Shown piece after piece: positions 26,534-33,526 of a DNA stretch of 64,000 bases (positions within the stretch are counted from its first letter, which is position 1; every line of letters begins with the position of its first letter). A program made the position numbers and the translations under genes. The DNA comes from Beduinella massiliensis. GTDB lineage: Bacteria; Bacillota; Clostridia; Christensenellales; Aristaeellaceae. The DNA is taken from positions 1,519,605 to 1,583,604 of the forward strand of contig NZ_LT963430.1 in NCBI RefSeq assembly GCF_900199405.1, written 5' to 3'. The notes below the pieces were generated by a model. It did not search any database. It worked only from the letters and a program-made list of their open reading frames with translations, and was not told where the DNA came from.

Positions 26534-27451
26534 TTATTTACACAGGGCCGTGCATGCCTCGCTCACCAGCGCTGCGACCTGCCGGGTTTCTTCCATGAAG
26601 TGGGGGGATAAAAGACGGTCGTCCTGTGTACGGCAGCGAATCGTAATGGGGAGCTTCGCGATCTCCCTGAGGAAGTACTTGGCGTTCGTGGGGTAGAGCT
26701 CGTGCTCCAGCAAGGAAGCGGCGGTAAGAACATGCTGCACCTTCTCGGCATTGGGATGTTGAACGTTGCGGGTGAGCCAGACGTAGACTTCCGGGTGGAA
26801 GTTCGCCATGATGCCGGAGAAGCCATAAGCCCCATCCCGCAGCGATTCCAGAAGCGTGGCGATGTGAGCGTTGTACAGCTTGAGCGGCGTGTTTTGGATG
26901 ACCGCGAGCTTTTCGCGAATTTGAGGCGCGTTCAGGCTGGTGTCCTTAAGAAAGTGGAACCGTCCGGTAGCGGCAATTTCACGGATGACGCGCGGCGACA
27001 GCAGGCGCTTGTAGGGAAACGGGCATTCGTACAGTCCCAGCGGAATGTCGTCGTCCACTTGTTCGAGCAGGCTGTAAAGACGCCGCAGCAGCATATCGTC
27101 GTCTTCCCCCTCGCTCGCCAGGCGATTCGTCAGCAGGATCACCGCTTCCACGCCGGTATCCCGCATGGCGTAGATATCGCGCACTTGTTCCGCTTCGCGG
27201 TAATCTGTAAAGCCCGAACCGATCACCGGCACACGGCCATGTGCAGCGTTCACCGTGATTTTCGCAATGCGCATGCGTTCCTCAAAGGTCATATGAAAAA
27301 TCTCGCTGGATTGACAGGACGCGAACAGGCCGTCCACGCCCTTTTGAATGTACCAGTCGACCAGCGCGTAAAGCCCATCTTCGTCGATTTCCCCTTTATC
27401 GGTAAAGGGGGTCAGCATTACGGGCCATACGCCATACGGATAAGACTTCAT
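26534..27451 (-). CDS. DapA/NanA-family class I aldolase or lyase
   Basis: The 305-residue TIM-barrel protein belongs to the dihydrodipicolinate synthase / N-acetylneuraminate lyase family. The Schiff-base lysine is in FHFLKDTSLN (near residue 160) and the family tyrosine in GLYECPFPYK. The usual GTTGE motif is replaced by SCQSSEIFHMT, which argues against lysine-pathway DapA. Expected chemistry is pyruvate-forming cleavage of, or condensation to, a 2-keto acid. It sits in an operon with dehydrogenases and a kinase, so a catabolic aldolase for a keto-deoxy sugar acid is the best guess. AAGGAGCAAGAAC precedes the ATG. Confidence 0.88.
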   Translation of the reverse strand: MKSYPYGVWPVMLTPFTDKGEIDEDGLYALVDWYIQKGVDGLFASCQSSEIFHMTFEERMRIAKITVNAAHGRVPVIGSGFTDYREAEQVRDIYAMRDTGVEAVILLTNRLASEGEDDDMLLRRLYSLLEQVDDDIPLGLYECPFPYKRLLSPRVIREIAATGRFHFLKDTSLNAPQIREKLAVIQNTPLKLYNAHIATLLESLRDGAYGFSGIMANFHPEVYVWLTRNVQHPNAEKVQHVLTAASLLEHELYPTNAKYFLREIAKLPITIRCRTQDDRLLSPHFMEETRQVAALVSEACTALCK

Positions 27452-27471
27452 GTTCTTGCTCCTTCCTGTCG

Positions 27472-28581
27472 TCAATATAAACGGGACAGTTCTTTCAGCA
27501 GGGAAACGATGGGTAAGTGCTGCGGACAGGCCGTTTCGCATTGGCCGCAGGTGAAGCATCGGCTCGGCAGGGCACCATTTTGGGTGTTGTTTTCCCAATA
27601 ATCCCGGATTCCGGGCGAATCGCGGAAGAGACGGCAGTTGTTGAGCACGCCGATCAGGGCGGGAATTTCCAGTCCGGCGGGGCAGCCCGCTGTACAATAT
27701 CGGCAGCCGGTGCACGGTTCCGTGGGCGCGCTGAGAAGGGCCGTGGCTGCCCCGGCGAGCGCCGCCTGTTCGCGTTCGTTGAGCGGCCGGAGTGCGCGAA
27801 AGGTGGCGATGTTGTCCTCGAGCTGATCGATGGAGTTCATGCCGGAGAGCACGACGCCTATATCCGGAAGACAGGCAGCGTAGCGCAGGGCCCAAGAGGC
27901 CTGCGATGCCCGGGGCGATGCGGTACTCAGAATGTTTGCCGCTCCACGGGGGAGATTGGCGAGCATGCCGCCTTTGATGGGCTCCATGACGAGGATGGGC
28001 AGATGGTGACTGCGGACGATGTCATAACAGGCGTGCGCGCAAATGCGGGGGCTTTCCCAATCGGCGTAGTTGATTTGAAGCTGTACGAACTCCGCCTCCG
28101 GATGCTCGCACAATACGCGTTCCAGAAGCTCGGGCGTGCCGTGAAAGGAGAAGCCCAGATAACGGATAAGCCCTTGACGCTTCATGCGCAGCGCATGCTC
28201 CCAGCAGCCAAAACGTTCGTAGCGCTCCCAGTTGCGGTTATTGATGCCGTGCATGAGGTAAAAATCAAAGTAACCCGCGCCTGTGCGCTCAAGCTGCTCT
28301 TCAAAGGTGGCATCCACGTCTTCTTTACAGGTCAGAAAGTTATGGGGCATCTTGGTGGCCAGCGTGAATGCATCGCGGGGGTGTCGATCCACGAGGGCGG
28401 CCTTTACCGCACGTTCAGAGGCTCCGTCGTGATAGACGTAGGCGGTATCAAAGTAGGTAAAGCCCGCATCCAAAAAACGATCTGCCATTTGACACAAGAG
28501 GCCCATGTCAATGGAACCGTTTGATTGAAGCGGTAGGCGCATAAGGCCAAAGCCAAGCTTTTTGGGAAATAAGTCCGCCAT
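27472..28581 (-). CDS. Aldo/keto reductase with C-terminal 4Fe-4S ferredoxin domain
   Basis: The 369-residue protein has an N-terminal aldo/keto reductase barrel with GFGLMRLPL, FDTAYVYHDGASE (catalytic Asp and Tyr), LATKMP, the histidine in DFYLMHGI and YLGFSFHGTPE. From about residue 285 comes a dicluster ferredoxin-like domain with CTGCRYCTAGCP and CFTCGQCETACPQ. This architecture is common in anaerobes and suggests reduction or oxidation of a sugar-like carbonyl coupled to ferredoxin-type electron transfer. The neighbouring nitroreductase could be a partner. GGAGGG lies just before the ATG. Confidence 0.9.
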   Translation of the reverse strand: MADLFPKKLGFGLMRLPLQSNGSIDMGLLCQMADRFLDAGFTYFDTAYVYHDGASERAVKAALVDRHPRDAFTLATKMPHNFLTCKEDVDATFEEQLERTGAGYFDFYLMHGINNRNWERYERFGCWEHALRMKRQGLIRYLGFSFHGTPELLERVLCEHPEAEFVQLQINYADWESPRICAHACYDIVRSHHLPILVMEPIKGGMLANLPRGAANILSTASPRASQASWALRYAACLPDIGVVLSGMNSIDQLEDNIATFRALRPLNEREQAALAGAATALLSAPTEPCTGCRYCTAGCPAGLEIPALIGVLNNCRLFRDSPGIRDYWENNTQNGALPSRCFTCGQCETACPQHLPIVSLLKELSRLY

Positions 28582-28599
28582 GAGATAAGCCCTCCTTCC

Positions 28600-29187
28600 T
28601 CATACGATGATTTCATTGATTGGACGTTTATACACGTGGTGTACGTCGTTGCCGTCGCGGTAAAAGCAGTGATCCCGATCCACGAAACCAGGGGGCGCGT
28701 CTTCGAGCTCGATGATCTCCGCCGGCGTGCCGAGCGCCACCACCAGCATGGGCTGCCATTTGGACGGCAACGCGAGCGCCTCCGATAGCTTGGCGGCGGA
28801 AAAAGCGCCAATCATACAGCCGCCGAAGCCCAGCTCCACCGCCCCAAGCAGTAGGGTATGCGCGGCGATCCCCACGTCCTTCTGAAAAGCGGCTGAATTA
28901 GGGGCGATGGATAGGTCGTGCAAGAGGACGATATAGGCTGTCGGGGCCATGCCATCGCGAGGAAGGCGGGGTTCACGCATCCGGCCGCCCCAGCGCGTCA
29001 GAGGAAGAACGCGGTTGCACGTGTCGGGATCGTGAACCAGCCGATATTTCAGCGGCTGTACGTTGCCGCTGGAGGGGCATAGACGCGTCAGCGCGACCAA
29101 CTGGAAAAGCTGTTCTCTGCTGGGACGGGGCGTTTGAAGATAGCCGCGATAGCTGCGATCCTCTTTGAGTAGCTGCAAAAAACTCAT
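28600..29187 (-). CDS. Nitroreductase-family flavoprotein
   Basis: The 195-residue protein matches the FMN-dependent nitroreductase family: RSYRGYLQTPRPSREQL at the N-terminus, RLCPSSGNVQPLKYRLVHD for FMN contacts, and KDVGIAAHTLLLGAVELGFGGCMIGAF in the middle. The natural substrate of such enzymes is often not a nitro compound. Its place between an alcohol dehydrogenase and an Fe-S aldo/keto reductase suggests a redox role in the same pathway. The ATG was chosen for GGAGGCGGTCAC upstream; the open frame continues into the dehydrogenase gene without support. Confidence 0.85.
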   Translation of the reverse strand: MSFLQLLKEDRSYRGYLQTPRPSREQLFQLVALTRLCPSSGNVQPLKYRLVHDPDTCNRVLPLTRWGGRMREPRLPRDGMAPTAYIVLLHDLSIAPNSAAFQKDVGIAAHTLLLGAVELGFGGCMIGAFSAAKLSEALALPSKWQPMLVVALGTPAEIIELEDAPPGFVDRDHCFYRDGNDVHHVYKRPINEIIV

Positions 29188-29200
29188 GTGACCGCCTCCT

Positions 29201-30259
29201 TCACACTTCCTGGGTGCCAGGCATCTGCAGGATGACTTTAAAGGCTTTTCGGTCCGCAACGAGGTCAAATCCTCTTTGCACGTCTTCTATAGGAATTACA
29301 TGGCTATAATAATCGGACGGCACCAGGATATCGCGCCGTACCAGGTCGACGACCTCCTCGTGCACGCGATGCTCTCCATAGGGCCAATTCAGAATGTGGA
29401 GACGAACGTCGTTTGGCAGGTCGAAGAGGTTCAGGTCTGCACGCCCTTTGCTCAAAACGCCGTACAGGCCGATCAGACCGCCGTGCTTCAGAAGGGGAGC
29501 CAGTTCTCTTACGGCGTTTAGATCGCCTACCGCGTCTACGATCATATCCAGCTTGTGACCTTCGAGCGCTTTAAGTGCGGACGGATTGTACGCATTGACG
29601 GCGATGATATCAGGTACGCAGGCTGCAATATGTTCGAGGCGGTCGTCGTGATGTCCTACGCAGGCGATGTCCGCCGCCCCCATCGCGCGCGCGATACGCG
29701 CAATGCCCATGGCCACAGGGCCGTCTCCGCAAACGAGCACGTTCATGCAAGGCTTGAAGCCGAAGTTTTGAAGCGCGCTGTAGTTTTCCTTGAAGGTAAG
29801 CAGCATCACAGCATCACGCAGGCGCATCCCGTCCGGAATGCGTTTCCCGCGGTAGTCGGGAAGAGGAGGCTGTGCGCCGAGCGCCACGCCGTCTTCCATC
29901 ATCGCTTGGATGTCATGCGTAATGCCGTATTCGGCCATCTGACCGTAAGTGCAGGAAAAGCCGCTTGAAGGGTCGATGGTACCGACAGGGGAGACGACAG
30001 GATCACCGACCCGCCAGTACCGTACGCGCTTTCCCACGGACACGATACGTCCCACGCTTTCGTGTCCAAGGATGGCAGGATAGGCGATTTGCTTATCGGT
30101 GACCCGATCGTTTAGCAGTTTGAGGTCGGTGCCGTTGCAGATGCCGCAATAGGCGATTTGGGTCAGACATTCGTAGTCGCCGGGGATGGGCCGGGGCACC
30201 TCGACGACGCCCAGACGGCCGCGTTCCAATGCGGCAACGGCTTTCATGGTTGCGCTCAC
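29201..30259 (-). CDS. Medium-chain zinc-type alcohol/sugar dehydrogenase
   Basis: The 352-residue protein is a GroES-like plus Rossmann MDR dehydrogenase. The catalytic zinc ligands are in YCGICNGTD and GHES; the coenzyme loop is VCGDGPVAMGIARIARAMGA. The four-cysteine structural zinc lobe is absent (the region after VVSPVGTIDPSSGFSC has only one Cys). It probably oxidises a polyol or sugar with NAD(P). The GTG start gives a proper spacing to GGAGG; the ATG 12 bases later is too far from it. It is the first gene of the minus-strand operon. Confidence 0.88.
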   Translation of the reverse strand: MSATMKAVAALERGRLGVVEVPRPIPGDYECLTQIAYCGICNGTDLKLLNDRVTDKQIAYPAILGHESVGRIVSVGKRVRYWRVGDPVVSPVGTIDPSSGFSCTYGQMAEYGITHDIQAMMEDGVALGAQPPLPDYRGKRIPDGMRLRDAVMLLTFKENYSALQNFGFKPCMNVLVCGDGPVAMGIARIARAMGAADIACVGHHDDRLEHIAACVPDIIAVNAYNPSALKALEGHKLDMIVDAVGDLNAVRELAPLLKHGGLIGLYGVLSKGRADLNLFDLPNDVRLHILNWPYGEHRVHEEVVDLVRRDILVPSDYYSHVIPIEDVQRGFDLVADRKAFKVILQMPGTQEV

Positions 30260-30321
30260 GAAAAAAACCTCCAAATACAAAAAATCTGTCTTTGCTGACA
30301 TGATGCATGCAACAAAAACAG

Positions 30322-30347
30322 ACGATACTCACCTATCGTAAGCGCTT
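30322..30347. promoter_or_regulatory. Inverted repeat and cre-like site in the leader of the catabolic operon
   Basis: ACGATA and TATCGT form a perfect 6-bp inverted repeat with a 6-base spacer. It runs into CGTAAGCGCTTTAT, which partly fits a CcpA cre site but with two or three mismatches. The position downstream of the minus-strand promoter would suit a roadblock. Weak evidence. Confidence 0.35.
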
Positions 30348-30358
30348 TATTCGATTGT

Positions 30359-30374
30359 CCGGAAAACTATTGCA
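30359..30374. promoter_or_regulatory. Shared 16-base motif, copy at the minus-strand promoter
   Basis: CCGGAAAACTATTGCA is found exactly again at 31667-31682, and its core AAAACTATTG a third time at 31571-31580. This copy overlaps the expected transcription start of the minus-strand operon. It is a candidate operator. Confidence 0.55.
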
Positions 30375-30379
30375 CCGTT

Positions 30380-30407
30380 ATTATACCATGGGCGCTTTGA
30401 ATGTCAA
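30380..30407 (-). promoter_or_regulatory. Promoter of the catabolic operon (minus strand)
   Basis: On the minus strand TTGACA and TATAAT are separated by 16 bases, reading toward the alcohol dehydrogenase gene with a leader of about 110 bases. Confidence 0.85.
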
Positions 30408-30444
30408 GCGTCTGCTCTCACGGTTTTCGTGGTTAGGACGCGCA

Positions 30445-30473
30445 TTGACAAAAACTCCTCTGACAGCTAGAAT
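30445..30473 (+). promoter_or_regulatory. Promoter of the FadR-type regulator
   Basis: TTGACA and TAGAAT with a 17-base spacer, about 40 bases before the regulator start. Confidence 0.85.
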
Positions 30474-30520
30474 AAAAAAGAGGCAAACGAATTCCTACGG
30501 AAGGAGTCGGAACAGCTCTT

Positions 30521-31210
30521 ATGGAAAAAATAGAGAAGGTTTCTACGACGGAATCAGCGACCCGTGCGATTCGCAAATCCATATTGAGCGGGGAATATAA
30601 GGTGGGAGATAAGCTTTCCACGGAAAGCCAGCTCTGTCAGGCACTCGATGTGAGCCGTACGGTGGTGCGTGAAGCGCTGCGTGTTCTGGCGACGGAAGGT
30701 TATGTTCGGATGATTCCAGGACGCGGCGCTTTCGTTGCACGCGTGACGGAGGCGGAGGACTACTGGTCTGCCCTCTCCGCAGGCAGCTTTAAGGATGTCA
30801 TGGAGGTTCGCATGCCCGTGGAAGAGCTGGCTGTGCGGATGGCGGTGCGGCGGTCTGGACCTGAGCTGGTGGATCAGCTGGAAACCAATTATGATGCGCT
30901 TGTCCGTGCGAATGAGGCCCTCGATAAGCAAGAGATGATCCGCCTGGACGAACAGTTTCATATGCTGATCTTCAAGGCGACGGAGAACGCGTTGCTGGTA
31001 AACTTCGGGCGTCAGATCATCAAAGCGTTCAACCGCTTCCGCTACGCTTCGTTTTTTGACGACAAGAATTATTCAAACGCGCTGGGGCCGCACAGACGCA
31101 TAATAGAAGCGTTTCGCCATCAAAGCGAGGACGAGGCCGTGGAAGCGATGCATTATCATATGGTTCGAGCGATTGAGGATATCAGCGCGCATATCGGTGC
31201 AGAGGGGTAA
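30521..31210 (+). CDS. GntR-family transcriptional regulator, FadR/FCD type
   Basis: The 229-residue protein has an N-terminal winged helix (TRAIRKSILSGEYKVGDKLSTESQLCQALDVSRTVVREALRVLATEGYV, shown by its parts KLSTESQL and SRTVVREALRVL) and a C-terminal all-helical FCD ligand domain. The metal-type histidines are seen in DEQFHMLIF and GPHRRIIEAF. Members often sense sugar acids or other organic acids. Placed between two divergent catabolic units, it is the obvious candidate regulator of both. The only ribosome site, AAGGAG, is 14 bases from the ATG, so expression may be low. Confidence 0.92.
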   Translation: MEKIEKVSTTESATRAIRKSILSGEYKVGDKLSTESQLCQALDVSRTVVREALRVLATEGYVRMIPGRGAFVARVTEAEDYWSALSAGSFKDVMEVRMPVEELAVRMAVRRSGPELVDQLETNYDALVRANEALDKQEMIRLDEQFHMLIFKATENALLVNFGRQIIKAFNRFRYASFFDDKNYSNALGPHRRIIEAFRHQSEDEAVEAMHYHMVRAIEDISAHIGAEG

Positions 31211-31236
31211 CCCTGTTTGGGGAAATCCTTTTAATG

Positions 31237-31499
31237 CATAGACGGATCGATAGGATCCGTCTATGGCCATCGACCAAGTCGATGGCATCGTGCAAAACGA
31301 ATAAACATTTTGCACGAATGTCACGGGAGATGTTTTCCTCCGCAAATGCTGCGCATTTGACTACGGAAAACGCCCCGCCCGACCGGCAAAGCCGGTCGAC
31401 ACGATTTCAAATGAAGGGGAAGCTTCCCCCTCATACATCCTCTTTTATAATAAGATGAGACTTTGTTGATGGGTTGAGGCGGATCGAGAGGATCCGCCT
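31237..31499. other. Array of tandem hairpins in the intergenic region
   Basis: This gap contains no gene but at least six stem-loops in a row: CATAGACGGATC/GATCCGTCTATG (12 bp), GCCATCGAC/GTCGATGGC (9 bp), CGTGCAAAA/TTTTGCACG (9 bp), GTTTTCC/GGAAAAC enclosing CAAATG/CATTTG, GACCGGC/GCCGGTC (7 bp), the palindrome GGGGAAGCTTCCCC, and AGGCGGATC/GATCCGCCT (9 bp). The first and last are near copies of each other. It could be a miniature repeat element or a structured RNA. I do not recognise the family. Confidence 0.6.
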
Positions 31500-31510
31500 A
31501 TTTTATATTA
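31477..31510 (+). terminator. Terminator-like hairpin before the transporter promoter
   Basis: AGGCGGATC/GATCCGCCT with a GAGAG loop is followed by ATTTTATATTA. It would end the regulator transcript. Confidence 0.65.
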
Positions 31511-31530
31511 GCGAAAGTCTAAAACAAGGC

Positions 31531-31559
31531 GGAAACGTCACTTTTGTCCGAAAACGTCA
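31531..31559 (+). repeat. Direct repeat upstream of the transporter promoter
   Basis: GGAAACGTCA and GAAAACGTCA are spaced 19 bases apart, about two helical turns, and end 18 bases before the -35 box. It is a candidate activator site. Confidence 0.4.
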
Positions 31560-31577
31560 AAAAAACTTGAAAAACTA

Positions 31578-31606
31578 TTGACAAGAAAAGAAGGAGTGTA
31601 TATTAT
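31578..31606 (+). promoter_or_regulatory. Promoter of the sugar ABC transporter operon
   Basis: TTGACA and TATTAT have a 17-base spacer. The motif AAAACTATTG overlaps the -35 box, and a palindrome follows the -10 box at once. Confidence 0.88.
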
Positions 31607-31607
31607 T

Positions 31608-31627
31608 ATTGTATGATGTCGTACAAT
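31608..31627. promoter_or_regulatory. Operator-like palindrome downstream of the -10 box
   Basis: ATTGTA-N8-TACAAT begins one base after the -10 hexamer and covers the start point. Its GTA...TAC form fits GntR/FadR-type operators in general; the binding protein is inferred. Confidence 0.6.
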
Positions 31628-31666
31628 GATGACGAGATGAATGCATTACCTGTCTGCGCGGGCGTC

Positions 31667-31682
31667 CCGGAAAACTATTGCA
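31667..31682. promoter_or_regulatory. Shared 16-base motif, copy in the transporter leader
   Basis: This is an exact copy of the 30359-30374 motif, just before the first transporter gene. Its core lies exactly 100 bases after the core that overlaps the -35 box. Confidence 0.5.
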
Positions 31683-31707
31683 ATTTTGTTTGGTGGGAGT
31701 GAGGCTT

Positions 31708-32619
31708 GTGGCAAGCAGAGAAAGAACGGCCGGTATTCGCAGGCTCAGAGGGGAGCGCGTGCTTCCCTATGCGCTGATCCTGCCGTCGTTTTTGTTCCTG
31801 ACGATCTTCCTGCTGTACCCAATGGGCAGGACGCTGGCCAACAGCTTTATGAATTATCAGCGCACCAAGCCCAAGCAATACGGTTTTGTGGGTCTGGAAA
31901 ACTACGTGCGCATTTTTACCAACGACGCTAAATTTACGAGCTCGCTGCTGATCTCGCTCAAGTGGGTCGTGGTCGAAGTCGGCCTGCAGGTGATTATCGG
32001 CCTCACGGCGGCCCTGCTTTTAAACCAGAAGTTTCGCGGACAGGGTTTCGCACGCACTCTTTGCTTCGCGCCGTGGGCCATTTCGGGTGTGCTGACCGGC
32101 ATTCTGTGGATGTTGATCTATGACGACAATTTCGGGCTGCTCAACAATCTTCTCAGTTCCGGTGGCTTTGTCACCCACTCGTACTTGGGCGACAAACATC
32201 TCGCGTTCGGCGCCGTGGTTATCGCGGAGCTGTGGCGGGGGATTCCCTTTCTAGCGATTACCTGCCTGGCGGCGCTGCAAAGCATTCCGGAGGATATTTA
32301 CGAAGCTGCAAAGGTGGATGGGGCGAGCCGGGCCGTCACCCTGTTTCGCATAACGCTTCCCTTCATCCGCGAGTCCGTTGTCTATGCCGCATTGATGCGC
32401 TGTATTTGGGCATTCCAGTCGGTGGACCTCATCATGACGATGACCAACGGCGGACCGTTGGGGCGCACGACGACGCTTGCGCTGTACATATACAACAAAT
32501 CCGTGGTGGAAGGAAACTATGGCTACGGCAGTGCGCTTGCGATGCTCTCCTTCCTGATGCTGAGCGTATTTACGGTGATCTACTTGCGGGCAAACGCCTT
32601 TGGAAAGGAGGAAGCGTGA
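31708..32619 (+). CDS. Sugar ABC transporter permease (CUT1, MalF type)
   Basis: The 303-residue polytopic protein is the first of two permease subunits of a carbohydrate importer. It has six hydrophobic helices and the permease EAA loop EDIYEAAKVDGASRAVTLFRITLP, which contacts the ATPase. No ATPase gene is present, as is usual for CUT1 systems that share an MsmK-type ATPase. GTG was taken as start with GGGAGTGAGG before it; an in-frame TTG 30 bases earlier lies inside the shared motif. It overlaps the next permease gene by one base. Confidence 0.93.
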   Translation: MASRERTAGIRRLRGERVLPYALILPSFLFLTIFLLYPMGRTLANSFMNYQRTKPKQYGFVGLENYVRIFTNDAKFTSSLLISLKWVVVEVGLQVIIGLTAALLLNQKFRGQGFARTLCFAPWAISGVLTGILWMLIYDDNFGLLNNLLSSGGFVTHSYLGDKHLAFGAVVIAELWRGIPFLAITCLAALQSIPEDIYEAAKVDGASRAVTLFRITLPFIRESVVYAALMRCIWAFQSVDLIMTMTNGGPLGRTTTLALYIYNKSVVEGNYGYGSALAMLSFLMLSVFTVIYLRANAFGKEEA

Positions 32620-33461
32620 TGTCTCCTAAGGCAAAGCATGTGGTGGAGCGCCTGATCCTGCGCTGGATTCCGCTTTTTCTTCTCTTGGCTTTTGTAATGG
32701 TTCCGCTGCTGTGGACGCTGTCGCTGTCGTTTAAGTATTCGAGCGATGTCGTCAGCGAAAGCTTCTCCCTTCTACCGCATCCTTTTACCTTTAGCAATTA
32801 TGCGAATACATGGGCTAGCGGACGTATTTCACAATACTTTGCCAACAGCCTGGTAATGAGCCTCAGCGCGGTAGCCGTCGTCTCGCTGCTGGTGCTCTTC
32901 AATGGGTACGCGCTCAGCCGGTTTAAGTTTCGGGGGAAGCAGGCGTTTATGGTGGTCATGCTGATGACGCAGATGCTGCCTCGCATTATCATCATCTCCC
33001 CGCTTTATCTGCTCATGCGGGATATGGGGCTGGTGGACAGCTTCCTTTCCGTCATTCTGGTGGAAATCGCTTCGGCCATCCCCTTTCAGACGCTCCTGAT
33101 GAAAGGATTTATCGGCGGCGTTCCCAAGGAAATTGATGAAGCGGCCATGATCGACGGCTGCACCCGCATGCAGACGCTGTTTCACGTCATCATGCCGGTC
33201 ATCGTTCCGGGGATCGTAACGGTTATCTCCTTCGCATTCATCAACTGCTGGAATGAGTATTTGCTTCCCTATACCTTTCTTAACAGCGGCAGCAAGTTTC
33301 CCCTTTCGGTAGGCTTGCGCTACATGATTACGCAGACCACCATCAACTATTCAGGTCTGGCTGCGGGCGCTGTCATCGCGCTGCTGCCGCCGCTGTGTCT
33401 GTTCGGCTATGTGCAGCGCTATCTTGTGTCCGGCATGAGCGCGGGCGCGCTTAAAGGATGA
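32619..33461 (+). CDS. Sugar ABC transporter permease (CUT1, MalG type)
   Basis: The 280-residue protein is the second permease of the importer, with six helices and the EAA loop KEIDEAAMIDGCTRMQTLFHVIMP. It starts at ATG in a TGATG overlap with the first permease, with AAGGAGGAAGC upstream. It is followed after 65 bases by the binding-protein gene. The substrate is not evident from sequence. Confidence 0.93.
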   Translation: MSPKAKHVVERLILRWIPLFLLLAFVMVPLLWTLSLSFKYSSDVVSESFSLLPHPFTFSNYANTWASGRISQYFANSLVMSLSAVAVVSLLVLFNGYALSRFKFRGKQAFMVVMLMTQMLPRIIIISPLYLLMRDMGLVDSFLSVILVEIASAIPFQTLLMKGFIGGVPKEIDEAAMIDGCTRMQTLFHVIMPVIVPGIVTVISFAFINCWNEYLLPYTFLNSGSKFPLSVGLRYMITQTTINYSGLAAGAVIALLPPLCLFGYVQRYLVSGMSAGALKG

Positions 33462-33526
33462 GCGCCTCTCAAGACGTCATGATTTCCCGTGTGAAAGGGA
33501 AATCGATAAATGAAAGGAGAATCCCT

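Noticed and set aside
26534-27451. Assignment of the DapA-like gene as lysine-pathway dapA or as nanA
   Set aside because: The usual GTTGE motif is changed, no lysine genes are near, and nanE or nanK are missing. Only the superfamily can be supported.
31234-31458. A 74-codon frame running through the hairpin array
   Set aside because: It has no ribosome site and a composition dictated by inverted repeats, with no similarity I can recognise. The hairpins explain the sequence better.
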